From assembly GCA_036397835.1 (NCBI GenBank), contig DASWIG010000188.1:36930-100929 (forward strand): a stretch of DNA of 64,000 nt, in the 5' to 3' direction. Shown in pieces: positions 26,190 through 36,400 of the stretch; position 1 is the first letter of the stretch; the number at the start of each line of letters is the position of its first letter. Position numbers and translations under genes: made by a program. Source of the stretch: DASWIG01 sp036397835. Its GTDB lineage: Bacteria; Acidobacteriota; Thermoanaerobaculia; Multivoradales; J023. The notes beneath the pieces are model-generated. The model did not search any database. It saw only the letters and a list, made by a program, of their open reading frames with translations, and was not told where the DNA came from.

Positions 26190-29100
26190 TCAGGCCTCGT
26201 CTGCGAGCTGATCGCGGACTTCCTCGTCGGAGAGCTCTGCGAGCTCTTGCAGGGCCTCGGCCAGGTCTTCATCACTGGCGTCGGCCAATTGGAGCTCCTC
26301 GACGAGGAGCGCGAGCTGGGCCACCGTCCGGACCTCGAAGAGCCTGAAGGCCGGTAAGTCGACGCCGTAGCGCTCCTGGAGGCGCGACATGATCAGGATC
26401 GCGCGCATCGAATGTCCACCCAGGTCGAAGAAATCGTCGTGGAGACCCACGCGCTCGACCGCCAGCACCGCCGCCCATATCTCGGCGAGCTGTCGCTCCA
26501 GCTCCGTCGACGGGGCCACGTAGGGCCGGGCGGCCGCTTCCTCGAGCTCGGGCAATGCGAGGCGGTCCACCTTGCCGTTCGGCGTCATGGGCAGCTCGTC
26601 GAGGACGAGGAAGCGGCTCGGCACCATGTAGGGCGCCAGCCGCTCCTCCAGAAAGGCGCGCAGGCTCCGAGGCTCGGGATCACGCCCGACTCCTCGAGCC
26701 ACGTAGGCGGCAAGCTCGATCTCGCCAGAGCCGGAGTCGCGGGCGCGGACCGCGCAGAGCTCGACGTCGGGATGAGCCCCGAGCGCCGCCTCGATCTCTC
26801 CGGGCTCCACCCGGTGCCCCCGGACCTGGACCTGGTGATCGAGCCGGCCCACGAATCGGAGACAGCCGCCGCCGTCGAAAAAGCCGAGATCGCCGGTGCG
26901 CAACAGGCGCGAACCGTGACGGCCGCTGTGAGGATCCGGCACGAACCGCTCGGCGGTGAGCGCCGGCCGGCGCAGATAGCCGCGGCCGGGGGCGCCTCCG
27001 GCCACGTGGATCTCGCCGGTGCAGCCGATCGGCGAAAGCCGCGAGCGCCGATCGAGCACGAAGACCGCCACGCCCCGGATCGGCCTGCCGAGGGGCATCC
27101 CGTCCGGATCTTCGAACCGCCTCGGCACCGGGTGGAGCGCTACCATTCCGGCCGTTTCGGTCTGGCCGTACATGTTGACGAACCGCGGCGGGTCCTCGAA
27201 ACGGCGTTCCCATTCGCGCGGGACCTCCGCCGCCAGGACCTCACCAGTCGACAGGGCGAGGCGTGGACGGTACCCGGCCGCGGCGGGAGAGCCGAGGACT
27301 TTGAGGCACCCGCGCCACAACGAGGGCACGGTATCCATGACCGTGGCCGCGGTGTTCCTCGCAAGACCCAGGAGCCGCTTGGGATCGGACCGCTCCTCGT
27401 CGGTGGCTAGCACCAGCGCGGCGCCGCGGCTCAGCGGAACCAAGAGGTGACGCACCGAGGACGAGAAGGCGAACGAAGCGGTGTGAAGGAAGACGTCGTC
27501 TCCTCCGACTCCAAGGGCTTCAGGCAGGGAATCCAGGTAGTGAGCGAGGTTGGCGTGGCTCACCATGACCCCTTTGGGCTCGCCGGTGGAGCCCGAGGTG
27601 AACATCACGTAGGCCAGGCTTTGAGGATCGGCCTCCGGCGACGGCGCTCGCTCTTCGCGGTCCTCGTCGCGACAGTCTTCATCGAGGCGGAGCACCTGCG
27701 CGGGCGCCGGCAGCGCGTCGCGAAGGCGGCCGCGGGTCAGGATCAGGGCGGGCCGCGCCAGCTCGGCGACCCGCAGGTTCCGCTCGCGCGGATACGCGGG
27801 ATCCAGAGGCACGTAGGCCCCGCCTGCCATCAGGACGCCGAAGACACCCGCCACCATGTCCGGCGAGCGGTCGAGGCAGATCCCCACGAGCGTCTCCGGC
27901 CCGACGCCGCGCCGGCGCAGCCGGCACGCGACGTCGCCGGCGACGGCGGCGAGACGGCGGTAGCTCACGTGCTGCCCGGCGCAAATCACCGCGATCCGAT
28001 CGGGCCCGTGCTCGACCCGCTCGAGAAAGAGCCGCACGGCGTCCGCGGGCCGGCGGCCGGGGACTTCCGGCGAGGAGACGCTCCAGACCTCGATCACCTC
28101 TCTCTCCGCCGGCGAGACGACGTCGAGGTCCTCCGGAAAACGGTCCGGGTCAAGGACCGCCGCGGCGAGCAGGGTCGAGAGCCGCTCCGCCATGCGGCGG
28201 GCGGAGTCGGGAGTCAGGCGGCCGGCGTCGTACGCGAGCTCGGCGTCGAGCGCCCCGGAGCACGCCGGGCCTGCGGCGCGGCGGAAGACCGCGAGCCGCA
28301 CCACGAAACGCTCCGTCAGCGCGCTGTGGTGGGTCAGGGAGAAGCTCGCCTCGCCTCCCCTCCAAGAGGTCTCTCCTTCCTCGAAGAGAAAGGCCCAGGG
28401 CAGGAAGACGTCGTCCTGGGGTTGGTAGAATTCCTGCCAGTCGTAGAGCTCTTCCGTCAGCTCGAAGGCCTGGCCGGCGACTTCGCGAAAGCGCCGCCGG
28501 GGCCCGCAATCGAGGCGCAGGGGGAGATAGCGCTCCAGAGGACCGATGACCCGCTCCAGGCCTTCGTACGAACGGCCGTCGTAGCAGGTCGCGACGGGCA
28601 CTTCTCGGCGGCCGGTGAGGCGGCCGAGAAGCGTGGCCCAGGCGGCCAGGATGACGGCGGCCGGGCTCACCCCCGAACGCTCGGCCAGGCGGTCGGTGGC
28701 CGCCGCGACCCCTTCGCCGAGCGTCACGGAGGTGAACCGAAGCTCAGGGGGCTCGGAGCCGCCGGTGCCCTCTAGGGGCAACCTGAGCCATCTCGTGTCG
28801 CCGGGGCGCCGATTCGCCCAGAACCGCCGTCCCTGCTCGGCGTCATCACCGTGGGCGAGCTCGTTCTGCCATTCGGCGAGGTCCACATACCGCATCGGCT
28901 CCTCGCCCTGCCGGACGCCGCCGCCGTAGGCCGCGGCGACTTCCGCCGCAAGCTGGCGAAGGCCGCGGCTGTCGGCTTGGAGCGCGGTGAGCTCGAGCTC
29001 GAGGGTCCAACGCTCCGGCGCCAACCGGATGAGCCTCGCCCTGATGGCGGAGCCGACGGCGGGCTCGGGAGACTTCCTGGTCTCGGCGGCGTCAGCGACG

Positions 29101-29396
29101 GTAAGCTCGACGACGGCTTCGGTCACGATCTGAACCGGCAGGCGCAGCCCGGGCGGGCAGTGGAAACGGCTCCGCAGGACCTCGTGCCGCGTCACGACGT
29201 CTTGCAGGACGCTGCGCAGCCGGGACACCTCGAGTGGCCCGCGGACGTCGATCTCGAGCCGGGCAGGACAACAGGCCGGGAGAGCACCCGACTCCGGCTC
29301 GGCCCCGGCCGCCAGCGCCCACGCCCGCCTCTGTTGCGGCGACAGGCGGTATCCTCGTACAGGCTCCGGACGATCCACCGATTCCACCGGTTGCAT
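26190..29396 (-). CDS. NRPS single module: degenerate C, A (non-canonical substrate), PCP
   Basis: A 1068-residue C-A-PCP protein. ATG 29396 has GGAGAG upstream and follows the oxygenase stop by 15 nt. The C domain (about 15-440) starts with LSPQQRRAWAL, but the HHxxxDG motif reads TALQADS near residue 138, so both His are missing and catalysis is unlikely. In the A domain (about 470-900, with TSGSTGEPKG) the A4 region reads FAFSSSVRH: the Asp that binds the alpha-amino group is Ser. The extracted code is SSRDLTMGMK, matching no amino acid code I know. Loss of Asp235 is typical of hydroxy, keto, aryl or beta-amino acid substrates. The PCP is LGGHS (near 996). The tail is an acidic helix ending LSDEEVRDQLADEA. 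Bond formation is probably done by the C domain at the end of the upstream PKS protein. Confidence 0.95.
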   Translation of the reverse strand: MQPVESVDRPEPVRGYRLSPQQRRAWALAAGAEPESGALPACCPARLEIDVRGPLEVSRLRSVLQDVVTRHEVLRSRFHCPPGLRLPVQIVTEAVVELTVADAAETRKSPEPAVGSAIRARLIRLAPERWTLELELTALQADSRGLRQLAAEVAAAYGGGVRQGEEPMRYVDLAEWQNELAHGDDAEQGRRFWANRRPGDTRWLRLPLEGTGGSEPPELRFTSVTLGEGVAAATDRLAERSGVSPAAVILAAWATLLGRLTGRREVPVATCYDGRSYEGLERVIGPLERYLPLRLDCGPRRRFREVAGQAFELTEELYDWQEFYQPQDDVFLPWAFLFEEGETSWRGGEASFSLTHHSALTERFVVRLAVFRRAAGPACSGALDAELAYDAGRLTPDSARRMAERLSTLLAAAVLDPDRFPEDLDVVSPAEREVIEVWSVSSPEVPGRRPADAVRLFLERVEHGPDRIAVICAGQHVSYRRLAAVAGDVACRLRRRGVGPETLVGICLDRSPDMVAGVFGVLMAGGAYVPLDPAYPRERNLRVAELARPALILTRGRLRDALPAPAQVLRLDEDCRDEDREERAPSPEADPQSLAYVMFTSGSTGEPKGVMVSHANLAHYLDSLPEALGVGGDDVFLHTASFAFSSSVRHLLVPLSRGAALVLATDEERSDPKRLLGLARNTAATVMDTVPSLWRGCLKVLGSPAAAGYRPRLALSTGEVLAAEVPREWERRFEDPPRFVNMYGQTETAGMVALHPVPRRFEDPDGMPLGRPIRGVAVFVLDRRSRLSPIGCTGEIHVAGGAPGRGYLRRPALTAERFVPDPHSGRHGSRLLRTGDLGFFDGGGCLRFVGRLDHQVQVRGHRVEPGEIEAALGAHPDVELCAVRARDSGSGEIELAAYVARGVGRDPEPRSLRAFLEERLAPYMVPSRFLVLDELPMTPNGKVDRLALPELEEAAARPYVAPSTELERQLAEIWAAVLAVERVGLHDDFFDLGGHSMRAILIMSRLQERYGVDLPAFRLFEVRTVAQLALLVEELQLADASDEDLAEALQELAELSDEEVRDQLADEA

Positions 29397-29411
29397 GGGC
29401 TCTCTCCGCGA

Positions 29412-30461
29412 TCAGGCGTTGCCGGACCACATCTCGTTCATCGCCGTCAGCAGACGCCTCTCTCCCCGGTACGGGTTGCGTCCGTGGGCGGTCAACATGT
29501 TGTCGAGGAGCAGCAGGTCGCCCTGCTGCCAGGGGAAAACGGCCGCCTCGGCCCACGACGCGCTGCGAAGGTGCCCGACGACCTCGGGCTCGATCGGCGC
29601 GCCGTCGCCGTAGAAAGTGCCGTGGGGGAGGCCCTCCTCTCCCAGTCGGGACTCGAGCGCGCCGCGCACCTCCGGATCGAGGTTCGAGGCGTGAAAGAGC
29701 ACCACGTGATTGAACCAGACCTCCTCGCCCGTCTCCGGATGACGGGCCAGAGCGTCACGCACCGCGCGGGTGCGCAGGCGGTTTTCGCCACGCCATTCAA
29801 AGGTGATGCCCGAGGCCGAGCAGAAGGCTTCGACCTCGGCGCGCCGGTCGGTCTTGAACACGGTGCGCCAGTCAATCCCCAGGCCTTCGCCATAATTGCG
29901 CATGTAGAGCACCTTGCGCCGCCGGAAGCGCTCGCGGACCTGGGGGTCGATGCGCTGAAGGATTTTGCGCGTATCGGCGATGGGCGTCTCTCCGCCTTCC
30001 TCCGCCGGAATCTCGCAGAAGAAGAATAGGTTCATCGGCCAGGTCTTGGAGTAGGCGAGCTCGCTGTGGAGGAAAATGTCCTGATCGGCCGGATAGTCCG
30101 TGGAGGTGTAGACGTTGCCGCGGATAACGCTGCGCGGCGTCGTGGCATCTCGGTAGACCGCCAGGTCCTCTCGCGAGAAGGCCCGGACCACGGCTTCGAG
30201 CTCATCGACCCCCGACAGGTCGAAACCGCGAAACAGCACACCGCCGACGGCTCGCTGCCAAGAGCGAGCCACGGCTCGGTTGTCGCTAAGCCAAGCGGCG
30301 AGGTCCACGCCGTCGGCGGCCGGGCGCGCCACCACGGGCAATCGGCCGTCGGCGGAGGGTTCGAATCGCACCAGGTGCTCCGCCGCGCTCCTCGGAGCCG
30401 CGCGAGCGATCCCTGATGGGAGCTTCTTGGGAAGACGCTTCGACGTTGTTGCCGTGCTCAA
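29412..30461 (-). CDS. Fe(II)/2-oxoglutarate-dependent oxygenase, TauD/SyrP-like
   Basis: A 349-residue TauD/TfdA-family enzyme. SyrP-like members in NRPS clusters hydroxylate the beta carbon of an aminoacyl residue, often Asp, on a carrier protein, using Fe(II), 2-oxoglutarate and O2. The metal triad is visible: His132-Ser-Glu134 in FLHSELAYSKTWP (SyrP-type enzymes also have H-x-E here) and His326 in TAHGRNP, followed by the 2-oxoglutarate-binding Arg in YRGERRLL. The start is TTG 30461: it overlaps the upstream stop as TTGA (4 nt) and has GGAGGTG at 30467-30473, 5 nt away. A longer reading to 30644 lies inside the PKS gene. The two Asp-coding modules upstream in the operon are the most likely substrates, but Asn or Thr cannot be excluded. 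Confidence 0.92.
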   Translation of the reverse strand: MSTATTSKRLPKKLPSGIARAAPRSAAEHLVRFEPSADGRLPVVARPAADGVDLAAWLSDNRAVARSWQRAVGGVLFRGFDLSGVDELEAVVRAFSREDLAVYRDATTPRSVIRGNVYTSTDYPADQDIFLHSELAYSKTWPMNLFFFCEIPAEEGGETPIADTRKILQRIDPQVRERFRRRKVLYMRNYGEGLGIDWRTVFKTDRRAEVEAFCSASGITFEWRGENRLRTRAVRDALARHPETGEEVWFNHVVLFHASNLDPEVRGALESRLGEEGLPHGTFYGDGAPIEPEVVGHLRSASWAEAAVFPWQQGDLLLLDNMLTAHGRNPYRGERRLLTAMNEMWSGNA

Positions 30462-33400
30462 TTGCGCACCTCCATGTCGCATGTCTCGGGTGCCGGCTCT
30501 CGGCGAGAGCCGGCCGCCACCGCCGTGGGCACCGGTTTGCGCCGTCGCTCCCGGGAGGCGAGCTCGCGCCGGCTTTCCTGGCGCAAACGGTCGACCGCCG
30601 AGCTCGATCGGAGCTCGGGCTCCCCGGCGATCAGCTCGAGGCACCGTTCGAAGTCCCGGGCCAGAGCGGCGATCCGTGTTTCCGTGAAGAGGTCCGGGCG
30701 GTACTCGAACGCCGCGCCCCGCACTCCGTCGGCCTGCTCGAAGACGAAGACGGTGAGATCGTACTTCGAGGTACCGCGCGCCGATTCCCAGGGCTTGAGC
30801 ACCAGACCCGGCAGCTCCATGGGCTCGTCGGGGTCACGCTGCACGATGAACATCACTTGAAACAGGGGCGCCCGGGTGGGATCGCGGGGCAAATCGAGCT
30901 CCGCCACCAGCCTCTCGAGAGGCAGGTCCTGGTGGGCGTAGCCGCCGAGGGCCACCTCGCGGACCCGTCTGAGCAGTTGGCCGAGCGTCGGATCGCCGTC
31001 GAGCCGCGTCCTGAGGACCATGACCGCGGCGAACAGGCCGATCAACTCCTGCGTGCCGAGGGCGTTGCGTCCGGTGATCGGAGAGCCCACGAGGAGGTCC
31101 TCCTGGCCCGTGTGGCGGTAGAGCAACAAGTAGAACCCGGCCAGAAGGGCCATGAAGAGGGTCGCCTCCTCGGCATCGGCCCGGCTCTTCAACCTATTTC
31201 CGAGGCCGTCGGCGAAAGCAACCGTATGGCGTGCGCCGCGAAAGCTCCGGAGCGCGGACCGGGGATAGTCGGCGGGGAGCTCCAAGGCCGCCGGAGCGCC
31301 GGTCAACTGGTCCTTCCAATAAGCCAGTTGTCGATCGACCCGCTCCGCCGTCATCCAGCGGTCCTGCCACACGGCATATTCCACGTAGCGAAATGTGAGC
31401 TCCGGCAGGAGCGCCGGGCGGCCCTCCAGGCGAGCTCGGTAAAGGGCGACGAGCTCGCGTACGAAGAGGATCTGGGAAAACCGATCGCAGACCAGGTGGT
31501 GGAGGGTGATGGCGAGGACGTGCTCGTCGCCTTCGAGCCGTAGGAGCAAGACCCGTACGAGCGGGCCGCGCTCCAGGTCGAACGGCCGGGCGAGCTCGGC
31601 TCGCACCTGCCGGTGCGCCTCGCGTTCGCGGCCGTCCCTCGCCAGAGCGCTCAGGTCGACCTCCCTCACCAGGCACCGGAGATCGTCCGAAATGGTCTGA
31701 GCCGGCGCGTCACCGGCCAAGTGGAAGGTCGCCCGGAGCTCGTCCTGGCGCCGCGTCAACGCGTCGAGCGCGCTCTGCAGGTCATCGATCCGAAGCCTGC
31801 CGGAAAGGCGCAGGACGGTGGGCACGTTATAGGTCGGCGTGCCGGGGCGCAGGCGTTCGAAGAGCCAGATCTGGCGCTGGTTGAAGGAGAGGGGGAAGGG
31901 CCCCGGGCCGTCCCGCCGCTCGATCTCTCCGGCGGTGTCGCCGCCGTCCTCGCTTCCGAGCTCGGTCACCGCGGCGGCAAGCTCGGCGATGGTCGGGGCT
32001 TCGAAGATCGTCCGCAGAGACGGACGGACCGCGAAGTGCTGCTCGGTGAACGCTACCAGGCGCGTGGCGAGCAGCGAATCGCCACCGAGATCGAAGAAGT
32101 TGTCATGGACTCCGACCTCGGACAACCCCAGCAGGTCGCGCCAGATCGATGCCATTCGATCCTCGAGGTCGGTGCGCGGCGCGACCATGGCGGTGGCCAG
32201 GTCGGGCCGCGGGTGATTGGCTCCGGCCTGGGATCGGAGCTGGTCGATCCGGTCGAAGTGGCGGCTCGGAGTCTGCTCGGCGAGCGCCCGCAGGCGGGTC
32301 GGAAGGTGGCGGGTCGAGATCAGCATTTGCGGCGGCAGGCGGTACAACCCGAGCAGACGGCGCAGGACCTCGGCACCTTCCCGCGGCCGGATCGCGGCCA
32401 GAAGCTCCTCTTCGCGCTCGCCTGCCCGCTCGTGAGTGTGGGCGAGAGCCGCGCCGATGTCCTGGGTGGCGCCGGCGGCGCCGATGGCGGCGGGATCGAC
32501 GCGGCGCAGCGTGTACCCCTCGATCTCGACGAGCACTTCTCCTTCCAGGTCGAGGAGCGTGAGATCGGTGGTCAGGATCTCGTCGGTCAGGGCTCGCAGG
32601 CGGGCATGGCTATAGAACGACCGCGGCAACGGACGCAGCGGTCGCAGTCTCTCGTAGCCGTAGGGCAGGTAGAGCCCTTCCGCTCGGCGCTGGACGAAGC
32701 CGGTCGCGCCGTCGAGGAGCGCCGGATGGAGGCCGTAGACCCCGATCTCGGCGGCGAGCTCTTCGGCCAGGGTAATGGTGAGAAGGCCTTGGGAGTCGCC
32801 CCAGCGTAGCTGCTTGCTCGTTGTCGTCCAGTGGGGGCCGAAGAGGAAGGAACCGGACCGCCGATCGGCGCTCGCCGCGGCAGCCTCGTCGAGCTCGCTG
32901 CACTCGCGCCGGATCGCTTCCACGTCGACGGCGGGAATGGGCGAGGCGGTCCGCCGCACGGCCCGGCCCTCGACGTGGCGCACCGGCTCGCTCCCGAGCT
33001 CGGCCGAGCGGCTGTCGACGTGGAAGGCGAATCCGTCGTCGCGACGTTCCAGAGTGAGGTGCGCCCAGCGCTGCCCGGCGTCGGGCACGACCATGGGCTG
33101 GAGGAAGTAGACCTGGCGCAGCTCCCACTCGGCGTCGCCGAGCCTCTCCGCGCAGGCGGCACGGACCATCTCCAGGTATCCCGTGCCCGGCATCACCCCG
33201 CCATCGGTGAAGCGGTGCTCGTCGAGGACCCAGAAGTCCGCGGTGGTCAGCTTCGTGCGGTAGACGATCCTCTCCCCCGAGTCGTAGACGCACTCGCCCA
33301 GAAGCGGGTGATCCGGAGCGTAGAGGATCTCTTCAGGCTCGCCGATCAGCCCGAAGCTGGCCGCCGCTGCCACGGCTTGTCCGACCTCCTGCCAGGCGTC

Positions 33401-36400
33401 CCAGTTGACGCTCATCACGCGGGTGCCGCCGACGAGCGCCGCGGACTGGGCGAAGGCGTCGAGGAAGGAATTGGCGGCCGTGTGGTCGGTGAGACTGAAA
33501 GAGCCCGTGATCGCCGTGAGCGACGAGCACAGAAGAAGAAAGTCCGGCCGCTCGGCAGCGAAGACCCGCTCCAAGACCCGCGTGCCCTGCACCTTGGGAG
33601 CCAGGACCTCCGCCATGCGCGCGCGCGTCGTGATCTCGAGGAATCCCCCCGGGAAGACGCCGGCGGCATGGAGAATGCCGTCGACGGCGCCGAACCTCCG
33701 CCTCACCTCGGCGCGGAGCTGCTCCATCGCCTCGACGTCGGTGACGTCGGCCGCGGCAACCAGGACCTCGGCTCCGAGCTCCTGGCAGGCTCGAATCCGC
33801 CGGATTCGTCGGCTCACGGGATCGGAGGGCGGGTTTCCGGCGACGTGGCCGTCCCACGCTGAAGCTGGCGGAAACGCCGACCGGGTCACCAGCACGAGCC
33901 GCGCCTGGACGCTGCGGGCGAGCTCCTCGGCCATCACCAGGCCCAAGCCGCCGAGGCCGCCCGTGATCAGGTAGACCCCTTGCGACTTGAGCAGAGATCT
34001 CGCTTCCCCAGCCGCCCCCGGCACCGGAACGTCGACCCTTTCGAAGTCACGCCGCCAGCGCCGCGAGCCGCGATAGGCCACCGGCGAAATCCCGCCCATG
34101 TCGTCGAGCTCGCGGCGCACGGCGTCGAGCAGGTGCTCCTCAAGCCGGCTCTCCGGCGGTGGAAGAGCGAGCTCCAGGCACCGGCATTCGATGCCGGGGA
34201 ACTCCTGAGGAATGACGGCGCAGGGACCGAGGATGGTCGCTTTTTCGGGATGGACTTCATCGTGTCCTGTCACCTGAAAGAGATGGCTCGATAACACCCA
34301 CAGGCCCAGAGCTTGCGGCGGCCGGCCTGCTGCGAGCGCCTGCGCCAGGAAGATCAGGCTGTAGAGCCCCAGGTCCAGATCCCGCTCAGGTTCCGGCGCG
34401 GCCGGTCCCAGGGTCCAAAGGTGCACGATGCGATCGATCTCGTGGCCCTCGGCGCGCAGGTCCGTGAGGAGGTCGCTGTAGCCTCCGGGCTCACCGGGCT
34501 CGAGCGTGAAGGCGCCCGGCTCGACCTTGGCGAAGCGCTCTCCGGCCGCCACCAGCACCACCGTGTGCCCTTCGTCCTCGAGCCTCTCGGCCAGCCGCAG
34601 GCCGAAGCCCGCCTCTTCGATGAAGAGCACCCAGGTGCGCCTCGGCCCGGGCGTCGCCGGCGCCGTCAGCGCCGGAGGCTCCGGCTTCCAGGCCGGTAGG
34701 TAGAACCAGTCGTCGAGAGCGGTCTTGGCGAGCGTCGCCAGGGCCTCGTTGGGCACCGCCGTGTCCAAGCGAGACCGGGCCTCGATCCAGAACCGCTTCC
34801 GCTCGAAGGGATAGGTGGGCAGCGGCACGCGACGTCGGCGCTCCCCGGCCGCGAAGCTCGGCCAGTCGACGACCACGCCGGCGATCCACAGGCGTGCCAG
34901 CGCGTCGAGCAGGTACGCCTGGTCGGAATGCCGGTCGAAGGCGTGGCGCAAGGTGGGTACCGCCAGCCGTTCGACTCCGTCGCTCGCGGGCGCCTGCAGA
35001 GCCCAGGAGCTCAGGACCTGGCCGGGTCCGACCTCGACCAGCGCGCGAGCGGCATCCGCGCCCAACTGCGCGACCCCGGCCGCGAACCGTACGGGTCGGC
35101 ACAGGTGATCGGCCCAGTAGCCCGGATCGGTCGCCTGCCCGGCCGTGATCCAGGTCCCGGTCACGTTGGAAACGAAAGGGATGCGCGGCGCCCGGAGGTT
35201 CGCTCGCGCGACGCGTTGGCGGAAGGCGGCGACGACGGGGCTCATCATGGGGGAATGGAACGCGTGCGTGGTCTCGAGGCGGCGAGCGACGTCCCCTCGC
35301 TCTTCCAGCCGCCGGGCCAGGTCGGCGACGGCGTCCGGGGCCCCGCCCACCACGGTGACTCGCGGGGCGTTGACCGCAGTGATCGACAGGTCGGGCGTCA
35401 AGAGAGCTTCGACCTCGGCTTCGGAGATCGACACGGCGAGCATCGCGCCGGCCGGCAGGCGGTCGATCATCTCGGCGCGGTCGGCGACCAGAGCGAGGCC
35501 GTCCTCGAGGTCGACCACCCCCGCCAGGCAGGCGGCTACGTACTCGCCGATGCTGAAGCCGAGCATCGCCGCCGGCCGCAGCCCCCACTCCACGAGCAGA
35601 CGCGCGAGCGCGTACTCCACGGCGAAGAGCACCGGCTGCGCCAGCCGGGTCCTCAGCAGCTCGCCCGCCGCGCCGCCGTCGCCCTCGGCCGAGCGGCCGA
35701 TCAAACGGGCGAAGTCGCTCTTGGGGGTGCTCCGCGCGATCTCGGGGGGATAGAGGACGGTCCGGAAATCGAGCCCCAACCGGGGCTCGAGCAGCTCGGC
35801 GCAGCGGTCGATCTGATCGCGGAAAACCGCCTCCTCGTCATAGAGCTCGCGGGCCATACCCACGTAGTGGTTGCCGAGGCCGGGGAAGAGGAACGCCACG
35901 GTGGCCCCCTCCGGCCGCGGCCGGCCGGTGAGCAGACGGCTCGGATGCTCGCCGCGCAGCAGCGCCGGCACGTCGTCGCCGCAGCGGCAGACCAGGGCGC
36001 GGCGGTGCTCGAAGGGCCGCCGGCCGAGCCGCAGAGTGTGGGCGACGTCCGCCAGCGCCTCCGGCGAGCTCGCCGGGCCGGCGGCGCCCGAAAGGTGCTC
36101 GGCCAGCCGGGCGGTCATCGTCGCGAGCGCGGAAGGCGTGCGGGCCGACCACACCAGGAGCTGGTGAGGCCGGCTGGCGCCGGAAGGCTCCGGAGGGGGC
36201 GCTTCCTCGAGCACCAGATGAGCATTGACGCCGCCCATGGCGAACGAGCTCACGCCCGCGCGGCGCGGCGCGGCCCCGGCGCCCTGCCACTCCCGCCCTT
36301 CCGACTGGACGTAGAAAGGGGTCGCGGCGAAGTCGACGTGGGGATTGGGCGTCGAGAAGTGGAGGCTTGGCGGCAAGAACCGGTGCTCGAGCGCGAGGAC

